Assembly (NCBI GenBank): GCA_002690875.1
Contig: NZGH01000038.1
Coordinates: 1 to 22,486 of the forward strand
Length of the DNA: 22,486 nucleotides
Direction: 5' to 3'
From: Rickettsiales bacterium
Lineage (GTDB): Bacteria > Pseudomonadota > Alphaproteobacteria > TMED127
In this document: piece after piece, positions 16,428-22,486 of the stretch
Position numbering within the stretch: the first letter of the stretch is position 1
Layout: each line of letters opens with the position of its first letter
The notes under the pieces: generated by a model
Database searches by the model: none
What the model was told of the DNA's origin: nothing
What the model saw: only the letters and a program-made list of their open reading frames with translations
Made by a program: the position numbers and the translations under genes

Positions 16428-17068
16428 AAAAGATTAAAAGATTTGGAAAGTTTGATTTACTTCTTGATCTAAAAAAACAAGGAGTATCAGATATAGATGT
16501 TCTTAATGTTATTGAGGATGTTGATAGATCATTATTTATTGATACTAATTTAAAAGAAAAATCGAACCTAAATGTTGCGTTACCAATTGAGTGTGGTCAA
16601 ACAATATCACAGCCCCTGATTGTTGCATACATGACACAAGTACTTGAGATAAATAAAAGAATGAGAGTATTAGAAATAGGAACGGGAAGTGGTTATCAAT
16701 CATGTGTCTTGTCAAAACTTTCTAGGTTTGTTTACACTATCGAAAGGCATAGCTTACTCCAAAAGAAAGCAAAAAACCTTCTGCATAATTTGAGTATTAA
16801 TAATGTTTTTTTTAAACATGCTGACGGAGGTTTGGGATGGTCAGAGCAAGCTCCTTTTGACAGGATAATTGTAACTGCCAGTGCACCTGAGATTCCAACA
16901 AAGCTTCTCAGTCAACTTGTAGATGATGGTATTATGGTTATTCCAGTTGGTGAGGATAATGATAATCAAGTTTTAAAAAAAATAATAAAAAAGGGTGATA
17001 GTTTTATTGTAAAAAATATAATGAATGTCCGTTTTGTTCCATTACTAGAAGGTAAAGTAGAGTATTGA
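16424..17068 (+). CDS. pcm: Protein-L-isoaspartate O-methyltransferase
   Basis: The 214-residue enzyme methylates L-isoaspartyl residues in aged proteins using S-adenosylmethionine, starting their repair. Unlike the paralogue at 128-781, it keeps the family hallmarks: CGQTISQPLIVAYM (57-70), motif I VLEIGTGSGYQSCVLS (82-97), and the APFDRIIVTASAPEIP segment near 146-161. Length is typical. It starts in an ATGA overlap with serS, and the LysM/M23 gene follows after 3 bases. The pcm-LysM/M23 pairing resembles the pcm-nlpD neighbourhood known across Proteobacteria. Confidence 0.95.
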   Translation: MKKIKRFGKFDLLLDLKKQGVSDIDVLNVIEDVDRSLFIDTNLKEKSNLNVALPIECGQTISQPLIVAYMTQVLEINKRMRVLEIGTGSGYQSCVLSKLSRFVYTIERHSLLQKKAKNLLHNLSINNVFFKHADGGLGWSEQAPFDRIIVTASAPEIPTKLLSQLVDDGIMVIPVGEDNDNQVLKKIIKKGDSFIVKNIMNVRFVPLLEGKVEY

Positions 17069-17071
17069 AAT

Positions 17072-17959
17072 ATGAGACTATTTTTAGCGTTAATAATCTT
17101 TTTTCTTTCAAGTTGTGAAACACTTTTTTTTCAAGAATATAAAATTAAAAATTACAAGTTTCCTAAAAAGGAAGACAATCTATATTATACCGTTAACAAA
17201 GGGGATAATTTATACTCAATATCAAAAAAATACAATGTTACAATTTCTAAGTTAATTAACTTCAATAACATTGATTCACCATACAAAATTTTTCCTAATC
17301 AAAAAATTTTTATACCTAAAAAGAGAACTCATGTTGTTGAAAGAGGTGATACTTTGTATTCAATTTCAAGAAAATACAGGACTGATGTTTTTACAATTTC
17401 ACGATTTAATAATCTAAAAAATGTTAATCAAATTTACACTAATCAAAAATTGATAATACCAGATCAATTTGAAAGAAAAAAAAAAATTGTCAAAAACTTT
17501 AAAAAGAATGAAAATAAAAAAGTCAAAAGAAAAATAACTACTAAAAAAAAAACATATAAGAACAAACCTATTAAAAAAATATTTAATGAAACTTTTATTT
17601 GGCCAGTAAAAGGTAAAATATTGTCAAAGTATGGCAGTAATGACCCAGGTTTCTTTAATGATGGAATTAATATTGAGTCAGTTTCTGGTAAGGATGTCAA
17701 AGCATCAAGTAGTGGTGAAATTGTCTATAGTGGAAATGAAATTCCAGGTTATGGAAATTTAATTTTAATTAAACATTCAAAAAATTGGATAACTGCTTAT
17801 GCACATTTAAATAAAATATATAAAAAAAAAGGAACTTTAGTTAAAAAAGGTGAGTCCATTGGAGCTATAGGAAATAGTGGGAACGTAAAAATACCTCAAT
17901 TACATTTTGAAATTAGAAAAGGTAAGGAAGCGGTTGATCCATTAAAATTTTTATCTTAA
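17072..17959 (+). CDS. LysM/M23 (NlpD-like) lipoprotein with degenerate LytM site
   Basis: The 295-residue protein has a lipoprotein signal peptide with lipobox LSSC (Cys15), two LysM domains (about 38-83 and 86-130) that bind peptidoglycan, a basic linker (about 135-172), and a C-terminal LytM/peptidase M23 domain (about 175-293). In active enzymes zinc is held by HxxxD and a later HxH. Here the first pair is Asn196 and Asn200 (NDGIN), while His245 and His278 remain (AYAHL, LHFEIR). It is therefore probably not a peptidase but an NlpD-type activator of cell-wall amidases at division. Outer-membrane or inner-membrane retention cannot be read with confidence. An 11-A run lies in the linker (17476-17486). 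The 3' end overlaps the convergent ATPase gene by 9 bases. Confidence 0.88.
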   Translation: MRLFLALIIFFLSSCETLFFQEYKIKNYKFPKKEDNLYYTVNKGDNLYSISKKYNVTISKLINFNNIDSPYKIFPNQKIFIPKKRTHVVERGDTLYSISRKYRTDVFTISRFNNLKNVNQIYTNQKLIIPDQFERKKKIVKNFKKNENKKVKRKITTKKKTYKNKPIKKIFNETFIWPVKGKILSKYGSNDPGFFNDGINIESVSGKDVKASSSGEIVYSGNEIPGYGNLILIKHSKNWITAYAHLNKIYKKKGTLVKKGESIGAIGNSGNVKIPQLHFEIRKGKEAVDPLKFLS

Positions 17960-18727
17960 TTTTTTTAAACTTTGAATAAACTGGTATGCAGTCCTACCAG
18001 AAAAATTTCCTTTTTCTAAAGACCATTCTAAAGCCATGCTGATTTGTTCTTTTTTTAGAGAAACACCATTGATTTCTGCATAGTGTTCAACAATCTTTAA
18101 ATAATTTTCCTTGTTGTTTTCAAAGAAACCTAAACGAATACCAAAGCGATCTGATAGAGAAACAATATTTGAGTAGTTGTCTTTTTTTGTAATATCGTCC
18201 ACATTTTCTTCAATTGGATCTTTAATAGAGAGGTGTCTTAAGTTTGAAGTAACATAAAATTTCACATTTTGAGAATTGCTTAATAAACTTCCATCTAAAA
18301 TACTTTTAAAGAGCTTAAACTCATTTTGTGAGTTATCTAGGGTAATATCGTCAATAAATATTAAAAATTTATAGTTTAAATCTTTTAAAAAATAAATTAG
18401 TTCTGGTAAATACTTCAAACTGTGATTAAAGATTTCAACAAATTTTATCTTTGAAGAAATTTCATTATTAATTCTTTTTACCGCATATTTTATTAGAGAC
18501 GACTTTCCCATTCCTCTTGCACCCCACAAGAAGCAATTATGAGAATGAAGGTTTGTGGAGAATCTTTTAATATTTTCAAACAATTTTTTTTTCTGATCCT
18601 CAACAAAAAGAATATCATCAAAATTTATTTCAAATTCATGTTTCCAACTTACAATTTCCATTAAATTAGGAAGTAATAGAAAAAAGTCATTTTCTTTGAA
18701 AATATTTTTATTTTTTAGAATTTTCAT
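17951..18727 (-). CDS. AAA-type ATPase of the DUF815 family
   Basis: The 258-residue protein shows a Walker A P-loop at about 69-77 (GARGMGKSS) and a Walker B at 121-127 (FLIFIDD). The pattern continues with a LDGSLLSNSQNVKFYVTSNLRHL sensor-type strand near 150 and a basic LSDRFGIRLGF segment near 195. This is the layout of the DUF815 family of predicted ATPases, whose biological role is not well defined. A DUF815 gene between the LysM/M23 gene and yajC is common in Alphaproteobacteria, though here it is on the opposite strand to both. It starts about 108 bases from yajC (divergent) and ends within the LysM/M23 3' end. Confidence 0.85.
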   Translation of the reverse strand: MKILKNKNIFKENDFFLLLPNLMEIVSWKHEFEINFDDILFVEDQKKKLFENIKRFSTNLHSHNCFLWGARGMGKSSLIKYAVKRINNEISSKIKFVEIFNHSLKYLPELIYFLKDLNYKFLIFIDDITLDNSQNEFKLFKSILDGSLLSNSQNVKFYVTSNLRHLSIKDPIEENVDDITKKDNYSNIVSLSDRFGIRLGFFENNKENYLKIVEHYAEINGVSLKKEQISMALEWSLEKGNFSGRTAYQFIQSLKKLR

Positions 18728-18747
18728 ATTTTGCTTGATGCTTTTAT

Positions 18748-18775
18748 TGATTTTCTTATTTTATACTTGTATTAA
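18748..18775 (+). promoter_or_regulatory. Candidate promoter of yajC-secDF
   Basis: TTGATT (18748-18753) and TATTAA (18770-18775), 16 bases apart, are the best -35/-10 pair I can see in the 108-base divergent gap between the ATPase gene and yajC. It is a modest match in very AT-rich DNA. Confidence 0.25.
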
Positions 18776-18825
18776 ATAAGTTTTAATATATTGAAGTTAA
18801 GTATTATTAATTAATTTTTTTTTTC

Positions 18826-18831
18826 AAGAGG
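18826..18831 (+). promoter_or_regulatory. Ribosome binding site of yajC
   Basis: AAGAGG ends 4 bases before the ATG at 18836. It is one of the few recognisable Shine-Dalgarno sequences in the window and supports the yajC start, at the head of a transcription unit where no coupling is possible. Confidence 0.55.
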
Positions 18832-18835
18832 TTTT

Positions 18836-19138
18836 ATGTTTAACCCTGCTTATGCACAATCTGTAGCTCAACAACCCTCAATGTTTGCTTCTTTTATACC
18901 GTTAATTCTTATTTTCTTAGTTTTCTACTTTCTATTAATTAGGCCACAGCAAAAAAAACAAAAAGAGCATAAGATTCTTTTAGATTCAATTAAAAGAGGT
19001 GATGAAATTCTTACCAGTGGTGGCGTCATCGCGAAAGTAACAAAAGCCGAGGGTGAAAAACTTAATGTCGATATTGCACCTAATGTAAATGTTGTCGTTT
19101 ATAGGTCTACGGTAGCGGATGTTATAAATAAAAAGTAG
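18836..19138 (+). CDS. yajC: Preprotein translocase accessory protein YajC
   Basis: The 100-residue inner-membrane protein has an N-terminal AYAQ segment, one transmembrane helix (about 18-35), and the family signature LLIRPQQKKQKEHKILLDSIKRGDEILTSGG in shortened form around 33-63. A small beta-rich cytoplasmic domain follows. YajC associates with SecD and SecF and supports SecYEG-driven export. The N-terminal AYAQ is common in alphaproteobacterial YajC and resembles a signal-peptidase site without proof of cleavage. secD starts 4 bases after the stop. Confidence 0.94.
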   Translation: MFNPAYAQSVAQQPSMFASFIPLILIFLVFYFLLIRPQQKKQKEHKILLDSIKRGDEILTSGGVIAKVTKAEGEKLNVDIAPNVNVVVYRSTVADVINKK

Positions 19139-19142
19139 TTTT

Positions 19143-20720
19143 ATGCTAAGTTTAAGTAAGTGGAGAATTTTTTTTGTTATCCTTGTCTGTCTTTCTGGTA
19201 TATATTTTTTATACCCTAACTTCTTCAATAAAACAGAGGTAACAGCATTACCAAACTATTTGTCTCAGAAACAAGTAAATCTTGGGTTAGATCTTCAAGG
19301 TGGATCTCACTTACTTTTAGAAGTCGATACAAATTCTGTTCTAAAAGAAAAATCGGAATTCTTAGTCGATGACATAAGATCAGCTCTTAGAAAGGAAAAA
19401 ATCAAATATAGTAATCTTGGCTCAAAGTTAAGCGGTGCAGTTGTAACAATTACTGATAAAAAAAAAATAGATTTAGCAAGAAGAAGTATAAGAGAAAATA
19501 TTGAAAAAGGAATTTTAATAAATACTGAACAAAATAAGTTAAATTTATCTTTTTCAGATGAGTATATTGTTGATTCAAACATAAAAACTGTTGATCAATC
19601 TATTGAAGTTGTGAGAAAGAGAGTTGATGAATCAGGTACAAAAGAACCTGTCATACAAAAACAAGGTGAAAGAAGAATAATTGTCCAACTTCCTGGTATT
19701 AAGGACCCTGGAAGGATTAGGTCACTTATAGGAAGAACAGCAAAATTAAATTTTCATTTATTAGACCCTACTACAGTTGAGTTGGCACAACAAAGAGGTA
19801 AACTTCCACCGGGTACATTTAGGGTTTCTAATGCTGACCCAACTGCATATGAAAAAGAATTTTTGGTTAAAAAAAGAATTATGTTAACAGGTGATAATTT
19901 AGTTAATGCTGCTGCTACAGTTGATCCCCAAACAGGAAAGTATGTTGTAGCATTTGAATTTGATAGAAAAGGAGGTAAAAAATTTGCAAAAATTACCACA
20001 GAAAATGTTTATCAAAGATTAGCAATTCTTTTAGATAATAAAGTTATAAGTGCTCCTCAAATTAGAGAGCCTATTACCGGTGGGCAAGGAAATATAAGTG
20101 GTAATTTTTCTCCTGAAACAGCAAATGACTTAGCAGTTTTATTAAGAGCTGGTTCTCTTCCTGCTCCTATTGAGGTTTTGGAGGAAAGAACAGTTGGTCC
20201 AAGTTTAGGTTTAGATTCAATTGAAGCAGGAAAAAAAGCTTTAGTTGTTGGGTTTGTTTTGATTATTGTATTTATGGTCATCCGTTATAGAATTTTCGGT
20301 CTAATTGCTGATTTTGCAATAATCTTTAATATAATTTTACTTGTCTCTTTATTAAGTCTTATTGAAGCTACTTTAACAATGCCTGGTATTGCTGGAATAG
20401 TCCTAACTGTTGGTATGGCAGTCGACGCTAATGTCCTAGTTTTTGAAAGAATAAAAGAAGAGCTTAGGTCTGGGAGGTCCATAATGAATTCGATAGATTT
20501 AGGATATAAATTTGCTCTGAAGACAATATTGGATGCTAATTTCACTACTTTAATTGCTGCTCTGCTTCTTTATAATTATGGGTCAGGACCAATCAAAGGT
20601 TTTGCCGTAACCCTAAGTGTTGGTATTATAACATCCATGTTTACTGCTTTAATTCTGACAAAGTTAATTGTTAGTTTGTGGGTGGTAAAATTGAAACCAA
20701 GTAGGCTATTTTTAAATTAA
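19143..20720 (+). CDS. secD: Protein translocase subunit SecD
   Basis: The 525-residue inner-membrane protein is half of the SecDF proton-driven motor that pulls exported proteins into the periplasm. It has an N-terminal transmembrane helix (about 8-25), the D1 motif GLDLQGG (48-54), a large periplasmic region (about 35-355) containing KRVDESGTKEPVIQKQG, and a C-terminal group of five transmembrane helices (about 370-515) with GMAVDANVLVFERIKEELR. These are all family hallmarks. Length is normal for Alphaproteobacteria. secF follows after 6 bases, so the two are very likely translated together. Confidence 0.97.
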   Translation: MLSLSKWRIFFVILVCLSGIYFLYPNFFNKTEVTALPNYLSQKQVNLGLDLQGGSHLLLEVDTNSVLKEKSEFLVDDIRSALRKEKIKYSNLGSKLSGAVVTITDKKKIDLARRSIRENIEKGILINTEQNKLNLSFSDEYIVDSNIKTVDQSIEVVRKRVDESGTKEPVIQKQGERRIIVQLPGIKDPGRIRSLIGRTAKLNFHLLDPTTVELAQQRGKLPPGTFRVSNADPTAYEKEFLVKKRIMLTGDNLVNAAATVDPQTGKYVVAFEFDRKGGKKFAKITTENVYQRLAILLDNKVISAPQIREPITGGQGNISGNFSPETANDLAVLLRAGSLPAPIEVLEERTVGPSLGLDSIEAGKKALVVGFVLIIVFMVIRYRIFGLIADFAIIFNIILLVSLLSLIEATLTMPGIAGIVLTVGMAVDANVLVFERIKEELRSGRSIMNSIDLGYKFALKTILDANFTTLIAALLLYNYGSGPIKGFAVTLSVGIITSMFTALILTKLIVSLWVVKLKPSRLFLN

Positions 20721-20726
20721 CGAATC

Positions 20727-21605
20727 ATGAGAATAATTAATTTTTATAAATATAGAATAACAGCATTTATTTTTTCTTTTTTTCTAATTTTATTTTCCAT
20801 TTTTCTTTTTATTAAAGATAATCTTAATCTAGGTATCGACTTTAAAGGAGGCATATTAATTGAAGCTAATTTTACGACTCCTCCAAATTTGTCCAATTTG
20901 CGAGAAAAATTAACAGGTGTTTCCACAGGAAATGTTGAGATTCAAGAATTTGGTTCTCCTGAGAATATTTTGATTAGAATTGAAAAAAATTCTGAAAAAA
21001 AAGAAGAACAAACTGCCCTAATCAACAATATTAAAAACGAACTTCCATCTGAAATTGATTACAGAAGAATAGAATTTGTAGGTCCTAAAGTTGGAAAAGA
21101 ACTTCAAATAATGGGTATTAAGGCTGTTTTATTTTCATTGATTGCTATGTTTTCTTACATATGGTTTAGGTTTTCAGGTTGGCAATTTGGTCTTGGAGCT
21201 TTGGTAGCTCTTTTTCATGATGTTCTTTCTACTATTGGTTTTTTTTCTTTAACCCAAATAGAGTTTAATTTAGCATCTATAGCAGCAATACTTACAATAG
21301 CTGGATACTCTATAAATGATACCGTTGTTGTTTTTGATAGAATTAGAGAAAATTTAGCAAAAAAAGAGTCTCCTTTTTCAGAACTTCTCAACTTGTCAAT
21401 TAATCAAACACTTTCAAGAACACTCATGACTTCATTAACGACGTTATTAGCTTTATTAGCACTTTACATTTTTGGGGGAGAAGTAGTCAGAGGATTCGTA
21501 AGTGCAATGATGTGGGGGGTTTTAGTAGGAACATATTCCTCTATATTTATTGCATCCCCACTTATTGCATTATTAGGTTTTAAGATAATTAAACAAGATC
21601 AATAG
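20727..21605 (+). CDS. secF: Protein translocase subunit SecF
   Basis: The 292-residue partner of SecD has an N-terminal transmembrane helix (about 11-29), the GIDFKGG motif (36-42), a short periplasmic domain (to about 130), and a five-helix membrane domain with YSINDTVVVFDRIRENL near 191-207 and a QTLSRTLMTSLTTLLAL segment. Length is normal. SecD and SecF are separate genes here, as in most Proteobacteria. The 3' end overlaps the convergent PuuD-type gene by 7 bases. Confidence 0.97.
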   Translation: MRIINFYKYRITAFIFSFFLILFSIFLFIKDNLNLGIDFKGGILIEANFTTPPNLSNLREKLTGVSTGNVEIQEFGSPENILIRIEKNSEKKEEQTALINNIKNELPSEIDYRRIEFVGPKVGKELQIMGIKAVLFSLIAMFSYIWFRFSGWQFGLGALVALFHDVLSTIGFFSLTQIEFNLASIAAILTIAGYSINDTVVVFDRIRENLAKKESPFSELLNLSINQTLSRTLMTSLTTLLALLALYIFGGEVVRGFVSAMMWGVLVGTYSSIFIASPLIALLGFKIIKQDQ

Positions 21606-22192
21606 AGATTTTGCGCTGCTACCATACAGTATAACATTGGTATGGATAATAAAGTATTCGTTCTAGAAAATAACATTGCTCTTTTTGCAGAGGCAGCCTT
21701 TTGTTCTGCCGAAGCTTCTACTAATCCTAAAGCTTTTTTTTGATTAGGCCAAATTACTCCCCATACATTAAAAGCCATAATAGTTCCTAGCCACATACCA
21801 ATTCCAATCATTAGACTTTTGCCATCCGATGAATCAAGAGTGAGAGCGCTATGAAGATATCCATTAATATGTCCTAGAATTAAACCAGTTATCAATGTTG
21901 CCAATGCAGCCCAACGAAACCAGAATAATGCTTCAGGAGCAATGAACTTTGAAATTGCTGGCTTTTGTTCATTTGGGATATTAGGCATACTTGGAATTTG
22001 AACAAAATTGAAATACCATAACAAACCAATCCACATAACACCAGAAAGAACATGCAACCATCTAAAAAAAAACGATAAATATGAGTAATCAAAATAAAAC
22101 TCAGATGCTGAAGAAATAATTAGCATAATTATAAAAAGTAATATAAAACCGCTAATAACGGTTTTTAACAGTGATGATAAAATATTAGACAT
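21599..22192 (-). CDS. PuuD-type (urate hydroxylase N-terminal/DUF989) membrane protein without cytochrome domain
   Basis: The 197-residue protein has about five hydrophobic segments (roughly 11-28, 43-63, 92-110, 127-148 and 178-194). Its motifs match the membrane part of PuuD: RWLHVLSGVMWIGLLWYFNFVQIP (44-67) with His47 a possible haem ligand, ALFWFRWAALAT (88-99), and NVWGVIWPNQKK (142-153). Full-length PuuD is about twice this size: its membrane region is followed by a cytochrome c domain and it oxidises urate. Here only the first part exists, and the protein ends with an ordinary stop codon, so a urate role is uncertain. No other purine-catabolism gene is in the window. Stand-alone short forms are frequent in marine Alphaproteobacteria and may have another respiratory or membrane role. 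Confidence 0.7.
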   Translation of the reverse strand: MSNILSSLLKTVISGFILLFIIMLIISSASEFYFDYSYLSFFFRWLHVLSGVMWIGLLWYFNFVQIPSMPNIPNEQKPAISKFIAPEALFWFRWAALATLITGLILGHINGYLHSALTLDSSDGKSLMIGIGMWLGTIMAFNVWGVIWPNQKKALGLVEASAEQKAASAKRAMLFSRTNTLLSIPMLYCMVAAQNLY

Positions 22193-22232
22193 AAGACTCC
22201 CAAGATTATTATATTAATATTTATAGGTTCAA

Positions 22233-22486
22233 GTGATAATTAATTCAAGAGATCTTTTTTTTGTTCGAAAAGTTCAGGTCAGTTTTTATTTTAAAAAAAA
22301 TAATGTTGTTCAAAGCTTATTTTTTTTAGAAAATATTTTATTTAAATCTTATGCTCCGAAAAACGAAGTTTTTTTAGCAAATATAAAGTTAAAATGGCTT
22401 ATTGATCAAGTTTCTAAACCGAATGAGATAGATAAATCTTTACTAAGTTTAACACCGCTAATTAATAATCAAAAAACAAAAAAAAT
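22233..22486 (+). CDS. Probable squalene/phytoene synthase-family protein, N-terminal fragment cut by window end
   Basis: An open frame runs from a GTG at 22233 to the window edge (about 84 codons) without a stop. The upstream in-frame stop is at 22224-22226, and no in-frame ATG lies between it and the GTG. AGG at 22225-22227 may act as a ribosome binding site. The visible protein has a helical pattern with a FLANIKLKWLIDQVSKP segment, which resembles the (L/I)xxIRLQWWxDA motif near the N-terminus of squalene/phytoene synthase-like proteins of the NDUFAF6 type. In Alphaproteobacteria such a gene often follows secDF. Sequence support is weak, and the assignment leans on context. It is transcribed divergently from the PuuD-type gene. 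Confidence 0.45.
   Translation, partial: MIINSRDLFFVRKVQVSFYFKKNNVVQSLFFLENILFKSYAPKNEVFLANIKLKWLIDQVSKPNEIDKSLLSLTPLINNQKTKK

Noticed and set aside
17080..17959. Active M23 endopeptidase
   Set aside because: The HxxxD zinc ligands are Asn196 and Asn200, so the metal site looks incomplete.
1..22486. Mobile element, CRISPR array, phage island or new multi-gene defence system
   Set aside because: No transposase, integrase, regularly spaced repeats, toxin-antitoxin pair or block of unusual composition was seen. Gene order is the conserved alphaproteobacterial one.

Overview
The window is gene-dense, AT-rich bacterial chromosome (only the tRNA at the left edge is GC-rich) and carries almost entirely housekeeping genes. 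The order is characteristic of Alphaproteobacteria: a PCMT-like gene before tolC and valS; erpA and xth diverging from dgt-argS; then SPOR-nagZ-scpA-scpB-tatA-tatB-tatC-serS-pcm-LysM/M23, a DUF815-type ATPase, and yajC-secD-secF followed by a squalene/phytoene synthase-like gene. Very low GC, near-absent intergenic space and overlapping genes suggest a streamlined, probably free-living marine lineage (Pelagibacterales, HIMB59 or AEGEAN-169 type). That placement is inference. The branched-chain amino acid gene ilvD argues against an obligate intracellular Rickettsiales member. Layout, left to right: 1-52 is the 5' part of a minus-strand tRNA-Cys. 128-7241 is a plus-strand run: degenerate PCMT paralogue, TolC-type outer-membrane channel, ValS, an unassigned alpha/beta hydrolase, and IlvD. 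7245-8345 is a minus-strand pair (ErpA-type Fe-S carrier, exonuclease III). 8391-17959 is a tightly packed plus-strand run: dGTPase, ArgS, SPOR protein, NagZ, ScpA, ScpB, TatA, TatB, TatC, SerS, PCMT, LysM/M23 lipoprotein. Nine of its gene junctions overlap. 17951-18727 is a minus-strand AAA-type ATPase. 18836-21605 is yajC-secD-secF. 21599-22192 is a minus-strand PuuD-type membrane protein, and 22233 onward is the start of a gene cut by the window end. The genes fall into a few shared jobs: translation (ValS, ArgS, SerS, tRNA-Cys), protein export (TatABC, YajC, SecDF), envelope and peptidoglycan upkeep (TolC, SPOR, NagZ, LysM/M23), chromosome organisation and nucleotide/DNA maintenance (ScpAB, dGTPase, exonuclease III), protein repair (PCMT), Fe-S delivery (ErpA) and branched-chain amino acid synthesis (IlvD). 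I saw no mobile element, CRISPR array, phage gene or defence system, and no clearly new multi-gene system. No gene-free stretch exceeds about 110 bases. The points of interest are reduced or degenerate versions of known proteins (PCMT paralogue, TatB, LytM domain, PuuD without its cytochrome part), genes missing from conserved positions, extreme compaction, and long homopolymer tracts inside genes.
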